From Kiritimatiellia bacterium (lineage in GTDB: Bacteria; Verrucomicrobiota; Kiritimatiellia; JAFGHX01), in assembly GCA_016929905.1 (NCBI GenBank), contig JAFGHX010000193.1, forward strand, positions 41,026 through 105,025: 64,000 bases of DNA. Direction: 5' to 3'. The notes beneath the pieces are model-generated. The model made no database searches, had not been told where the DNA came from, and saw only the letters and a program-made list of their open reading frames with translations. The position numbers and the translations under genes were made by a program. Positions 43,901-52,488 of this stretch are shown here, piece after piece; within the stretch, counting starts at the first letter, position 1, and each line of letters begins with the position of its first letter.

Positions 43901-45776
43901 ACGCCGCCTTCTGCGGGAACCGTTCCGTCTTACGGCTCAACGCCAGGTAGAACTCGATGACGTATTCCTTCTCGACGTTGTCGTACACGATCCGGAAACT
44001 GCGCGGCCCCTGCGCCAGCGGCAGGGCGAGCGACAGCCCCGCCTCTTTGCCGCTCAGTGCGGAAAACGGGTACACGGAGTTGAAGCCCAGGCCGGACTTG
44101 CAGTCGTAGATGTGCTCGTAGGTCGTTGGCTTCTCGACTTTCTCCCACTCGTGCACGTCGATGCCCCAGTTCCAGCCCTGCGCGTCGAGCGGCAGCCGGA
44201 ACGCGACCAGCACGGCGCGGTCCTTGCCGGAGCTGTCCTCGAGTTCGGAGACCACGTCAATGCCGTGCGGCCGCGCGCGGAACACGCTGCGCAGGCTGAG
44301 CCGCTGCTCCGCGCTCGCGGCGCTCAGCGTCAGGTCGCTGCCGCGGCGCTCGACCCGGCCGCTCATCGTGCGAAGCGCGTCGCCGCCGACCGGTACGACG
44401 CTGATGTCATCGAGCCAGAGTGTCCCGGTCGATTCCTTGATCACAGCCTGGAGCCGCAATTCGCAGGTTCCGGAAGCGAGCCGAAGCACACCGACGGAGT
44501 GATGCCACTCCCCGTCCGGCCGCGGCCGGTCGAGGCTGACGACTTTCTCGTCGCCGGAAATCTTGCCGTCCGCCCCGAATTCCGAGACGTAGAACCGGGG
44601 CTGCGGGCAGTCGGACGTCTTCATCCAACAGCCGATCCTGTAGAACCGCCCGCCCGTGACACAGACGCGTTTCTCCAGAACGCGGCTCGCCTTCTCGGGG
44701 CCGGGTACGTGCAGGCGCAGGGAGTGCCCGCCTGTATGCGAAACCGCAGTGTCCAGCGCCTGCCCGTCGCTCGGCGTCCAGTCGGCCGGCCGGTCCTCGA
44801 AACCGGGGTTCTTGACCCGGTTCAGCTCGTCCGGGCTCGCCGCGACGTCCTGCACCGCGAACCCGCCCGGCCGGATCAACGGGATCATGCCTTGATCCAG
44901 TTGCAGGCCGGTGATCTGGCCGTCACCCGACAAGGTCAAGCCGAGCCCGTCCTCGGTCCGGACCTCATACGGCCGCGTGGCGGCTGTGACCGCCGCGATG
45001 GCCGCTGCGGCCACAACGCTGATGATGCAAACGAGTGCTGCTGCCTTCTTGATTTGTGCCCATTTCATGGTCTGCATGACTCCTTTCGCGATTGCGGCGG
45101 CCGCGCTTGTGGCACGCGTGCCGCCGGCCAGGCTGCCGATAGCGACCGCCTGGCATGAGGCCGACAGGCCGGCCGGGACAGCCTGTGCGCTTTCCTGGAG
45201 CAGGTAGGCGCCGAGCGCCGCCACGGAAGCCGTCACGCCGCGCTTGAGCAGCCTGGTCCGAATCCCGGCCAGCGCCCGGACGATCCGCTTATTCACGGCC
45301 GCCTCCGAGCAGCCCATCTGGTCGGCCACCTGCCGGTGCGACAGGCCCTGCAGGAAATGCAGGACAACCGCTTGCCGGTAGCGCGGCCCGAGCGCGGCGA
45401 TCGCCTGGTTGACGGCATCGCCCACACCTGTCCACCAGGAGACTTCTGATCGGCTTCTTCGTTCCAATTCACTCATCTCCACCGCCGTCCGCTCTCGCTG
45501 CCTGCGCCGGGCCGCCTCGCGCTGCATGTGCGAGACCACCGAATGCGCCGTGCGGAACAGCCACGTGGTCAGAGCCGCTCGATTCCGAATGCCGGCCGCC
45601 CGCCGCGCCAGCAGGATGAACACCGCCTGGGCCGCATCCTCGGCCCCGGCCGCGTCGCCTTCCAGCCCGCGCAGGCACGTGCGGTACACCATCTGCTGCT
45701 GGCGGTCCACGAGCTCGCGGAACGCCTCCTCGGACTGCTCCTCGACGAAGCGGCCGAGCAGTTCGGAATCCGTCAT
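40983..45776 (-). CDS. ECF sigma factor fused to membrane helix and giant carbohydrate-binding/glycosidase-like ectodomain
   Basis: A 1597-residue fusion. Sigma region 2 spans about 10-90 (FRELVDRQQQMVYRTC, ALTTWLFRTAHSVVSHM) and region 4 about 125-180 (LQGLSHRQVADQMGCSEAAVNKRIVRALAGI). A conserved linker (SASCQAVAIGSLAGG, GVMQTMKWAQIKK) leads to a membrane helix at about 243-266. Outside are a CBM4/9-like sandwich (NPGFEDRPADW... LWLDDISVVPV), a long glycosidase-like central region with aromatic-rich stretches (DPAWGMRAAARKYYGLYPDSF), NEW3-like Ig domains, and a C-terminal CBM9-like domain (PRIDGDLSEACWQGEP, WRDDDVEVFLLPNG). ATG 45776 or 45782 follows GGGAGA. A direct polysaccharide-sensing sigma factor is the inferred role. 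Confidence 0.85.
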   Translation of the reverse strand: MTDSELLGRFVEEQSEEAFRELVDRQQQMVYRTCLRGLEGDAAGAEDAAQAVFILLARRAAGIRNRAALTTWLFRTAHSVVSHMQREAARRRQRERTAVEMSELERRSRSEVSWWTGVGDAVNQAIAALGPRYRQAVVLHFLQGLSHRQVADQMGCSEAAVNKRIVRALAGIRTRLLKRGVTASVAALGAYLLQESAQAVPAGLSASCQAVAIGSLAGGTRATSAAAAIAKGVMQTMKWAQIKKAAALVCIISVVAAAAIAAVTAATRPYEVRTEDGLGLTLSGDGQITGLQLDQGMIPLIRPGGFAVQDVAASPDELNRVKNPGFEDRPADWTPSDGQALDTAVSHTGGHSLRLHVPGPEKASRVLEKRVCVTGGRFYRIGCWMKTSDCPQPRFYVSEFGADGKISGDEKVVSLDRPRPDGEWHHSVGVLRLASGTCELRLQAVIKESTGTLWLDDISVVPVGGDALRTMSGRVERRGSDLTLSAASAEQRLSLRSVFRARPHGIDVVSELEDSSGKDRAVLVAFRLPLDAQGWNWGIDVHEWEKVEKPTTYEHIYDCKSGLGFNSVYPFSALSGKEAGLSLALPLAQGPRSFRIVYDNVEKEYVIEFYLALSRKTERFPQKAAFSFSLYRYDPAWGMRAAARKYYGLYPDSFRKRTPYEGYIGYARLERPDPTAHALHRGREAEPVAQDSSDFGEGYGFIAHMHGSYQVTRLPTEDSKYPSEEAIWNHLRELGQKNEWTSYVPVSELIKKIAVDRHGKVRAFSGYTRWDPPHQGRNKTDRAGWSLHYHVYESPDVSDWFAKDTARKTEAYLKNQPDRQPFDAILTADGACGYSTNRRRLNYREEHFRRTTFPLTFGCVGLKPAIMNNIWDFYQLAWWPMSEEKKVLINGNANGYGTLFALHFLDLPMTELADWDRHHPGRVARYMRTMAYRKNWRYCYAPRDGDVKRRFDEQLPYAFFPALYVHLGNIEAYRPLYRRYVPVIEKLAAAGWEPVTHARSPDAAVCMERYGAFGDDNLCITARNYSKEGREVAVTLDAQGLGIDAAASAQLTAWDLMSTRILPVRDGVLTLEIEAEGAAAFRIGTPAGHARYALGQTAEGLRRIGRLFATDLTAGNRAQMSEAHGIIDSALASSDAAAVLRAAETLQTKLTELESAIPTQAPVDRAKAFYRIRQELSEAVRAVLRIDVAVPASPQRGVLGEAPAVQMTVANYGSSSLDRLAAAALSPWPAVMQNCRAVGVPPRLGPGQEVTVGFALAVPEAPERQLLPFLLEIRGACRGQAFRFYVPIDVQTASPLAVTAETQGLTIGAEQKLSVRVENRASRAAPLTLALGVPAGWSVQPAQQPVRLAPGAAGVVEFTVAVPDGTAGGSKRLAVSIRGDSPRFTCSETLRVDVTDAESGSEFPSARIEMVQPAPRIDGDLSEACWQGEPTISSLLDIRTGKPVSEKTEVWLAHRPEGLFIAFKCHESNMKGVVSNMLKRGGALWRDDDVEVFLLPNGGGVPMQFALNAIGTQSDNIGNDKPWQGAARRAADAWTGELFIPYSALGVARQPVDRARWKIQVGRQQKPKGEISAWTRTDSFATVGRFGILEFDRPDFF

Positions 45777-45842
45777 GCGCATGATCTCCCGACAGGCGGC
45801 CCCGTCGCGCTGCAGCCGCCGAACCGCCTGCCTTTCAACAGG

Positions 45843-45848
45843 ATAGAC
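45843..45848 (-). promoter_or_regulatory. Half of a class II promoter motif (GTCTAT)
   Basis: GGGGTCTATCC on the minus strand resembles the downstream box of the class II sites, 66 bases before the fusion gene start. The expected GTTAAC 17 bases upstream is missing; that position adjoins a T-run and the truncated PIN-domain gene, so the upstream box may have been lost to rearrangement. Confidence 0.4.
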
Positions 45849-45882
45849 CCCACCCCCGGACGGCATACAGACAAAAAAAACG

Positions 45883-46167
45883 GTGTCGACTCTGGAGATC
45901 GCGCGTCTGACGGCCATGGGCGTGATTGAGCTCGACGGTGCCCTCGGGCAATGGGTTGCGCAATCGCTCGAAGCGCTGACTTGCAGCCGCATCGAGCTCT
46001 CGCACGAGATCGCGGCGGGCGCCTATGCGCTGCCCGGCGCCTTTCACAAGGATCCAGCCGACCGCATCATCGTGGCCACGGCCAGACTCTCGCATCTCAC
46101 GGTCCTGACGGCAGACGAGCGGATCCTGACCTACCGCCACGTGCGGAGCCGTGACGCGCGGAAATAG
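45883..46167 (+). pseudogene. PIN-domain (VapC-type) toxin, C-terminal part
   Basis: A 94-residue frame matching the C-terminal two thirds of a PIN-domain ribonuclease: TLEIARLTAMGVIELD, GAYALPGAFHKDPADRIIVATARLSHLTVLTADERILTYRHV, with the conserved acidic DPADRIIVATA and TADERI. The N-terminal strand with the first catalytic Asp (about 40 residues) is absent; upstream sequence is the sigma-fusion promoter region. No antitoxin gene is adjacent. It is an inactive remnant of a toxin-antitoxin module. Confidence 0.8.
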
Positions 46168-46190
46168 GCTCGCGCCCGGCACCGAGGTTG

Positions 46191-46221
46191 TGGCCGCGAA
46201 GGCGAGTCCTCGCGAGCCGGG
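46191..46221. repeat. MITE-like element, diverged end
   Basis: GTGGCCGCGAAGGCGAG followed by TCCTCGCGAGCCGGG resembles the right end of the element family. It lies between the PIN remnant and the sulfatase. Confidence 0.5.
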
Positions 46222-46262
46222 TCTTCCATGAACGCGCGGATCAAGCGGGGCATTCCCGGCGC

Positions 46263-47582
46263 TTACGTGTGCTTTCTTCGCCGGTAATCCGCGATCGCCT
46301 CGAAGTAGGCCGGCGTCGGGACCGGCCCGTTCAGGATCGGGTCGTTCACCTGTTCCAGCCAGCGCCAGAGCCGTTCATCCAGATCCTGCCTGACGGCCGC
46401 GTATTTCGGGTCCGGCGCCACATCGTGACATTCGTTGGGGTCCGCCGCCAGGTCGAAGAGCTGGACAGCCGGCACCTTCTTACTCAGCGCTCTTCCGCCC
46501 GGCTCCGCCATATCGGCGGGGACTTCCATCAGCAGGCGAAACGCGAAGTTGCGCAGTAACTTGTGGCGCTCGGTGCGGATGCAGCGGATCGCCTGCGAGT
46601 GAAAGAAGCCGAACACCTCCTCGCGCGGCGGTTCCGGAGCCGGGTCGGAGAACGCGCCGGCGAAGCTGACCCCCTCCACTCTTTCCGGTACCGGCAGGCC
46701 GATGAGCTCCAGCAGCGTGGGCAGGAAATCCACGTTGCTCAGCAGCCACGGGCAGGTTCGCCCACCCTCTAGCCCGCCTCCCGGCCAGCGCACGATGAGT
46801 GCCACCGCGATGCCCGGGTCATAGAGCGTGTACTTCGCGCGCGGGAACTGCGGGCCGTGGTCGACGGTGAACACCACGATCGTGTCGCGTGCCAGGCCGC
46901 TGGTCTTGAGCGCCTCGAGAATGACCCCGACGGCACCGTCGGCCTTGCGCACCGAGCCCTGGAACTGGGCAAGCCTGGCGATGGCCGTCTCGTTCTCCGC
47001 GATGTAGGGCGGCACGAACACGCCCTGGCTGCTGTCCGGCTGAATTCCACCGAAGTCGAGCGGAAAATGCGTCTCGAAGAAGCCGATCTGCGCGTAGAAC
47101 GGCACACCACGCCGCGCGGAGTCCTTCAGGAATTCGGCGGCGGCGGCGGCGACTTCGTCCGCGCCGCGTCGGACGCTCCACGGGATCATCTCGGCGAGCC
47201 GGGCGTCGAAGCCAAGTTGCTCGGCCTGGAACGCCTCGTGTTGGAACCCGATCAGGGCGGTGTAGTAGCCCGCCGCCTGCAGAATATGGGACAAATGGCG
47301 CTCGCCTTCGTTGAACTGCCAGTCCCAAGGAAACAGGGGCTCGTCCACGACCGCTGAAACCGGCATGCACATCTGGCCGTGCGACTGCGGGTAGCGGCCC
47401 GTCATCATCGTGCTGCGGCTCGGCACGCAGACCGACGAGCAGGCAAAGTAGTTCGTGAACCGGTACCCGTCCCGGGCCAGCCCGTCGATCGCCGGCGTAT
47501 GCACGGTCTCGTATCCGTAGCAGCCGAAATGGCGGCCCGTGTCGTGCGTGGTCATCACGATAATGTTCGGTCTGTCCTTCAC
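46263..47582 (-). CDS. Formylglycine-dependent sulfatase
   Basis: A 439-residue type I sulfatase. Motifs are NIIVMTTHDTGRHFGCYG (N-terminal metal site with D14), C52-V-P-S-R (SSVCVPSRSTMMTGR, the formylglycine precursor) and VFTVDHGPQFPRAKYTLYDPG, a layout closer to N-sulfoglucosamine sulfohydrolases than to arylsulfatases. GTG 47582 is chosen after a G-run Shine-Dalgarno; the frame upstream is non-coding. It is not preceded by a recognisable ECF motif. No signal peptide is visible. Position beside the heparinase-like gene suggests cooperation on a sulfated polysaccharide. Confidence 0.93.
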   Translation of the reverse strand: MKDRPNIIVMTTHDTGRHFGCYGYETVHTPAIDGLARDGYRFTNYFACSSVCVPSRSTMMTGRYPQSHGQMCMPVSAVVDEPLFPWDWQFNEGERHLSHILQAAGYYTALIGFQHEAFQAEQLGFDARLAEMIPWSVRRGADEVAAAAAEFLKDSARRGVPFYAQIGFFETHFPLDFGGIQPDSSQGVFVPPYIAENETAIARLAQFQGSVRKADGAVGVILEALKTSGLARDTIVVFTVDHGPQFPRAKYTLYDPGIAVALIVRWPGGGLEGGRTCPWLLSNVDFLPTLLELIGLPVPERVEGVSFAGAFSDPAPEPPREEVFGFFHSQAIRCIRTERHKLLRNFAFRLLMEVPADMAEPGGRALSKKVPAVQLFDLAADPNECHDVAPDPKYAAVRQDLDERLWRWLEQVNDPILNGPVPTPAYFEAIADYRRRKHT

Positions 47583-47748
47583 GTAACCCCCCCGGTCTAG
47601 GGCTTGGAAGCAGAAGCGGCGTCTCGCCGCTTCTCCCGGTCCGACGGCCCGGATACCCACGGCGGCACGGCGTGTCGCCCGGCGGAAGAGCCGGGACGGC
47701 TGTTCTACTATGCGCCACCCCGTCCTATGCCATCCGGGCAGCTTCCAG

Positions 47749-48055
47749 GGCGCAGACAACTCAAAGTTGCCGCGTCCGCATTTCTTCCTGAACCTCTGAA
47801 GGCGATCGTTGCGGGAATCGAGGATTGCCACGACGCTCTCTGGCCTGTGTTGACTGTGGGAGTATTGCGTCGTGGCAATCCTTTCGATTCCCGCAACAAA
47901 CGCTGCCTCGCGAAACGCCAGCCGCGCGGACTGGACGATCCTTTGCGAGCTCTGCGCGCTCGAGCGAGCCTGCGAGCCCTTCGACTTCGCTCAGGACAAG
48001 GCGGGCGGGAGACAGCTCCGCCTTTCGCGCCTCTTTCGCGACTTTTCGCGGGCAG
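47749..48055. repeat. Composite inverted-repeat element, copy B
   Basis: Shares with copy A (30281-30626) the block GGCGCAGACAACTCAAAG (47749 on), the bulged hairpin at 47808-47897, and a terminal part built on CTTTCGCG units (CTCTTTCGCGACTTTTCGC, about 48030-48050). The rest of the 483-base gap 47583-48065 shows no gene. Confidence 0.85.
47808..47897. repeat. Conserved hairpin with 2-base bulge, copy B
   Basis: Outer stem identical to copy A (GTTGCGGGAATCGA / TCGATTCCCGCAAC). The inner stem is different (GGATTGCCACGACGC / GCGTCGTGGCAATCC), with bulge TT at the same position and a 30-base loop. Pairing is kept although the inner sequence differs. Confidence 0.9.
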
Positions 48056-48065
48056 TCCTTCCTCG

Positions 48066-51000
48066 TCACCGGCTCCGCGTCTGGAACGCCTGCACGTACC
48101 CCCCGTCGCAGCCGACGACGATGGCCGGATCCGCGCGCCCGTTGGCGAGCCGCACGTGCCGGACAGCCCCCCGGGTCGGCATGCCGCCGAGCGGGCGGCC
48201 GTCATGCGCGAGGATCTCGAGCCGCGCGTTTTCGGTGCCGACCAGGATTTCCGACTTCCCGTCGCCGTTCAAGTCTCTGGCCAGGATGTCCTCAGGCACG
48301 CCGCCGAGGTCCCGGAACCAGAGTGTGCGGCCCGCGCCGTCAAAAGCATAGACATAGCCGTTTCCGGACGCCACCACAATCTCCGCGCGCCGATCCCCGT
48401 CGAGATCTTCGATCAGGATCCTGTTGATTCGGGCGCCGGTTTCGATCGAGTTGACCTCCACCCGCCCGTATCTGTTGATGTAGTCGGCCTTCGTGGCTTT
48501 GTCCATGGACATGACGAACGTGACCCGGCCGGCGCGATCGCCCAGCACGAGATCGCTGAGGCCGTCGCCGTCGACTTCGCCCGCCGCGAGCGCGGTTGCG
48601 CCCGCGTGCCAGGTCATGCCGATACGCTTCACGGCCTTTCCGGTCTTCCCGTTGTGCACGTAGGTACTGCTGGATTTGTTGCCTATGATCGCCTCCTGCA
48701 CCCCGTCGCCGTCAAGGTCGTACGCAATTGCACACGCCACGGTCTTGGCCCAGCTCTCCTTATCCCACAACAGTTTGCCGTCCGCCGAGTAGCAGAAGAC
48801 CCAGCCCGTGTCGGTGCCCAGCACGATCTCCGGCCTGCGATCGCCGTCGAGATCCCGCGCGAACAACGTGCTGGGCGAGCCCTGCGTTTCCGCGCGCCCT
48901 TCGCGCAGGTACCGGCTGAACAGGCGTGGAGGAGGTTCCACGTTCCAGAGGACGCTGCCGTTCGGCGCCAGGCAATAGAGTTTCTTGTCGCGGCATGCGG
49001 CGATGATCTCGTCCCTGCCGTCGCCGTTCGTGTCCGCCGCCGCGAGATGGCCGGCGCGCGCGCCCATGGGCGTCTGCCACAGCCGCTCGCCCCGCGTGGT
49101 GAGCGCGGTGAGGCAGTCGTCGTTCGCCGCGACAACGACCTCGGCGTTGCCGTCGCCGTCGAGATCCGCGGCTTCGAGTCCATGCACGAATGCCTTTGCC
49201 CGGGGCGGCGGCGTGCCGGGCGTCACACCCAGCACCCGCGCGGCGCTGAGGTAGATCTTGTGCTGCCGGCTCAACGGCGTCAGCTTCACGCGAACGCTTC
49301 GCGCCGCGTCCGGGTTCCCCTTCAGCGTGTACGGGATCTTCTTGTTCTGAGGCGGCACCGTCTTCTCGTTGAGCGCTGCAAACGAACGCACATCCCGCCG
49401 GAAGCCGTCATCCGACAGCTCCGCCACGATCGCACCGACACCGCAGCCGCCCTGATAGCCGACAAGCTGATTCGAATCGATCTGCACCTCGTGGATCTCT
49501 TTGCGCTCGCCGAGGTCCAGAGTCAACGTGACGGGGCGGCCCGTCGCAAAAATGACCCGCGCGCCCGATTCGGCCAGGTCTGCCACCGCGCCCACGGTGA
49601 AGCCGGTTTCGTTGGAGTCGAGCGGCACGACATCCGCCGTCACGCGTTCCGTCTTGAGCGGCGGCCATTGGACCGGCATCTGGAAACCGTCGAACGTCCA
49701 GGCCGGGCGGAGATCCTTTGTGTCGCGCGTCGCGCGGGTTGTGTCCGCCGAAGCGGCGGGCCCGCCGGCCTGCGCCAACTGCGACCAATGCTGGGCGCGC
49801 GCCGCGATGCGATCCGCCGGCACAGGCTGAAACCGAACACGTGTGCGGCCCGCGCCGAAGGACACGGCCCGGCCGTCAACGGTCGCTTTGCCGGCTGCCG
49901 CGGCCTCAATGAGGCCACGCCCGGCCGCCAGATCGAGATCGACACATACGGGCTGGTCCGCTGCGAACCTGACGGCGTCTGACTCCCAGCGTGTAAGGTT
50001 CGCCGCCGTGAGCGTGCGAGCGCCGGCCGCAAACGCGTTCGCGTCAGTGCGCACGGGCGCCTCCGCCCCTGTCGGCCCGAGCCCGGCGATCAGAGCATGG
50101 CCCGCGTCGTGGACGGCGACGAGGCTCGGGCTCAACGCCGACGCCGTCACGCGGCTCGACTCGCCCGGCCCGCGCACGTAGAAGAGGTTCGCGAAGGACA
50201 CCGCGTCGCCCTTCTCGAGTTTACGGGTCACCGACTGTACCAACCGGCGCCCGGAACCGTGCGAGGGCTCCGTGCCGGTCAGGCTGAGCGCGGAGCCGTC
50301 CAGGTTGACCAGTCGGAATTCGTGCTCGTCCTTGCGGGCCGCGAGCGTGTTGCCGGCCAGCTCCGGCGTGTGCAACACGCGCCAGTTGCACTGGAACCCG
50401 AACTCGCCGTCGGTGACCGCCTTCAGCCTGTCAAGGACCACGAAATACCGCTCCTTCGCCCACACGATGCTCCGGCTCCAGTCCACGCCGTCGTAGCCGG
50501 GGACGGTCGTCGTCGTCAGCGCAATGGAATCGAAATGCGTTCGGTGGTCCAGGCGCACGAGCTCGGGGATCTTCCCGGCCAGCCCGTTGCGGTAGACAAT
50601 CACTGTATTCTGGGCCGACATCTCGGGGATCATATAGCCGTGATCGTACAACCATATCTCCCCGTTGTCGGTGAAGTTGATAATCGCGTTGCCGTCCGGA
50701 TGCGAGTGGAAGCCGTAGCAGAACCCGGACAACAGCAGGTACTGATCGGACGACTCGAAGCTCGTTCGAAAAGACATCTTGTCGAAGCACTGGGCGTGCG
50801 GCACCCGCCGGCCCGCCCCACGGCGGTAGATCCAGTCGTCGAGCGGCGCGACCGCGACGCCGAGCAGACGGGCGGGTGGCGTGCGTTCGGCATCGGTGTA
50901 GAATCGGCCCGGTGTCCCGCCGATCTTGTCCTGCCACCACAGATAGCTGCCGTCCCCGTAGTACCAGGCGGCCATCGCCAGGACGTTCGGGACGAACGGC

Positions 51001-52247
51001 TCCTTCAGGCCCAGCCCGCCGAGGGCGTCGCCGTGGCCGGAGGGGCTCCCGAGATTCGTCGTGGCCAGGACCGCGTAGTCGGCCGCCTTGCGCACACGGC
51101 CGCTGGCGAAGAATTCCAGCCGCGGTCGGGTGAGCGCATAGCGCAGGTTCCCGCCAAGCGTAATGTCGCCGTACCCCAGTGTGTCCTCCGCCACCTTCCA
51201 ATGCTTCAGATTGTGTGCGTAGTACCTGTCCATGCGCTCCATCAGCCGCTGCCCGATCTCCAGCTCAGGGTAGTATTTCCAGAAGTAGAAGCCGGCCAGG
51301 TAGGAACCCTCAGCATTCCAGTCGTTGCCGAACGGCGTCTTGGGGTCGATCAGCCGCTCGCGCCGGGCATAGGGCGCCCGGTGCGCGTACGCGTAGAAGA
51401 ACCGCGAGATGTACACCCGGTCCTCGGCCGTGAACTCGCGATACTCCTCGATGCCGTCCCAGATCAGCGGCAACAGCTTGGACCATTTCAAGTCGAGTTC
51501 GCCTTTCGACTTGTCCAGTTCCGCCCGGAACAACTCAATGAGGCGGCGAAACAGCCGCGCATAGCCGGGCGCACCGGTATCGTACAGAACCTGCCCGTAC
51601 CGCGTCGTGGCGGTGCCGATCCTGATGAAACCCGCGCCCCGCAACGACTTCACGATCGACTCGATGCGCGCGGGCGTCATGGCGTCCGGCGGCCTGCTCG
51701 CTGTCTTGAGTTCGAAGATCTGCTCGAACGCCAGGTCGCGCGTGCCCTGCGCGAGCACGCTGAAAAGCCGGGCACTCTCGCGCACGCCGTCGAAGTCGCT
51801 CCCGCCCAGACAGATCGCGTTGCGCCCGAACGCGAACGGATTGTGTACCGTCTGCAGAAGGTGGCCGCCCTTGCCCGGCCGGCCGGCATCGATCTGGACG
51901 AGATACGTGCCATAGAGCCGGGCACACAGCTTGTTGCTCATCAGGTTGCCGGGCACGATCACGTGGAATCGGCGCAGGTCCGCATCGGTGACGGCGGTGT
52001 CGTCCCGGATCGGGATCGTCACGCCGCCGATCTGCCGCAGCGCGGCCTGGAGTTCGCGGGCCAGGGCGGTGTACTCCGGTGTATTCGGCACCACGATGAT
52101 GGAGGCCGGCCGGCCGTTTTCGACAAGCCGGGTCTCGAGATGCATGTCCTTCAGGCGCGGGAGCGTGGGGGCCGGCTCCGCGTTGAGCGCCACGATCGCC
52201 AGCCTCAGGCACAACACGATGATGATTCGAATGAGGGTCCCCTTCAT
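48066..52247 (-). CDS. Secreted heparinase II/III-like polysaccharide lyase with FG-GAP repeats
   Basis: A 1393-residue exported protein. It has a signal peptide (RIIIVLCLRLAIVALNAEP), an N-terminal alpha-glucuronidase-N-like domain (SIIVVPNTPEYTALARELQAALRQIGG), a helical barrel (about 190-480), and a heparinase II/III-type beta-sandwich with CYGFHSHPDGNAIINFTDNGEIWLYDHGY (about residue 515; the His and Tyr are candidate catalytic residues). A discoidin-like region (about 830-960) is followed by at least seven FG-GAP/VCBS-type calcium-binding repeats of the form DLDGDGNAEVVVA (about 1040-1390). CGGAGG precedes ATG 52247. A class I ECF promoter motif lies 241 bases upstream, separated by three hairpins. 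Confidence 0.87.
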   Translation of the reverse strand: MKGTLIRIIIVLCLRLAIVALNAEPAPTLPRLKDMHLETRLVENGRPASIIVVPNTPEYTALARELQAALRQIGGVTIPIRDDTAVTDADLRRFHVIVPGNLMSNKLCARLYGTYLVQIDAGRPGKGGHLLQTVHNPFAFGRNAICLGGSDFDGVRESARLFSVLAQGTRDLAFEQIFELKTASRPPDAMTPARIESIVKSLRGAGFIRIGTATTRYGQVLYDTGAPGYARLFRRLIELFRAELDKSKGELDLKWSKLLPLIWDGIEEYREFTAEDRVYISRFFYAYAHRAPYARRERLIDPKTPFGNDWNAEGSYLAGFYFWKYYPELEIGQRLMERMDRYYAHNLKHWKVAEDTLGYGDITLGGNLRYALTRPRLEFFASGRVRKAADYAVLATTNLGSPSGHGDALGGLGLKEPFVPNVLAMAAWYYGDGSYLWWQDKIGGTPGRFYTDAERTPPARLLGVAVAPLDDWIYRRGAGRRVPHAQCFDKMSFRTSFESSDQYLLLSGFCYGFHSHPDGNAIINFTDNGEIWLYDHGYMIPEMSAQNTVIVYRNGLAGKIPELVRLDHRTHFDSIALTTTTVPGYDGVDWSRSIVWAKERYFVVLDRLKAVTDGEFGFQCNWRVLHTPELAGNTLAARKDEHEFRLVNLDGSALSLTGTEPSHGSGRRLVQSVTRKLEKGDAVSFANLFYVRGPGESSRVTASALSPSLVAVHDAGHALIAGLGPTGAEAPVRTDANAFAAGARTLTAANLTRWESDAVRFAADQPVCVDLDLAAGRGLIEAAAAGKATVDGRAVSFGAGRTRVRFQPVPADRIAARAQHWSQLAQAGGPAASADTTRATRDTKDLRPAWTFDGFQMPVQWPPLKTERVTADVVPLDSNETGFTVGAVADLAESGARVIFATGRPVTLTLDLGERKEIHEVQIDSNQLVGYQGGCGVGAIVAELSDDGFRRDVRSFAALNEKTVPPQNKKIPYTLKGNPDAARSVRVKLTPLSRQHKIYLSAARVLGVTPGTPPPRAKAFVHGLEAADLDGDGNAEVVVAANDDCLTALTTRGERLWQTPMGARAGHLAAADTNGDGRDEIIAACRDKKLYCLAPNGSVLWNVEPPPRLFSRYLREGRAETQGSPSTLFARDLDGDRRPEIVLGTDTGWVFCYSADGKLLWDKESWAKTVACAIAYDLDGDGVQEAIIGNKSSSTYVHNGKTGKAVKRIGMTWHAGATALAAGEVDGDGLSDLVLGDRAGRVTFVMSMDKATKADYINRYGRVEVNSIETGARINRILIEDLDGDRRAEIVVASGNGYVYAFDGAGRTLWFRDLGGVPEDILARDLNGDGKSEILVGTENARLEILAHDGRPLGGMPTRGAVRHVRLANGRADPAIVVGCDGGYVQAFQTRSR

Positions 52248-52274
52248 GTAACGTCCTCCGGATCCGGGTTTGAG

Positions 52275-52362
52275 TTCCGCCTTTAGGCGGAAGTACTGGC
52301 GCACCTTTAGGTGCGCGACCGCACCGCCATCGGCCGACCGTACGTGCGGCTGAAGCCGCACG
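52275..52362. promoter_or_regulatory. Array of three short hairpins in the heparinase leader
   Basis: TTCCGCCT-TT-like 18-mer (52275-52292), GCGCACCTTTAGGTGCGC (52299-52316) and CGTGCGGCT-GA-AGCCGCACG (52343-52362). All have 7-9 bp stems with tiny loops and lie between the predicted promoter and the start codon, so they would be in the mRNA leader. Confidence 0.65.
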
Positions 52363-52488
52363 AAGGCTTCCGCCTGTCAAAGATCTGTGGCGGAAAGGCG
52401 GGACTCTGACAAGGTTCCTCGATTGGGATTGGATCTATCGGCCGGCCCGGTTCGGGCAGGAATGCACGAATCGGGCCGGCTGTCACTG

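Noticed and set aside
47808..47897. Integron attC-like site (imperfect stem with unpaired bases)
   Set aside because: The end boxes do not fit the attC consensus, no integron integrase or cassette array is present, and the outer stem is too long.
50097..52286. A 729-codon plus-strand frame opposite the heparinase-like gene
   Set aside because: Antisense shadow without domains or a Shine-Dalgarno.
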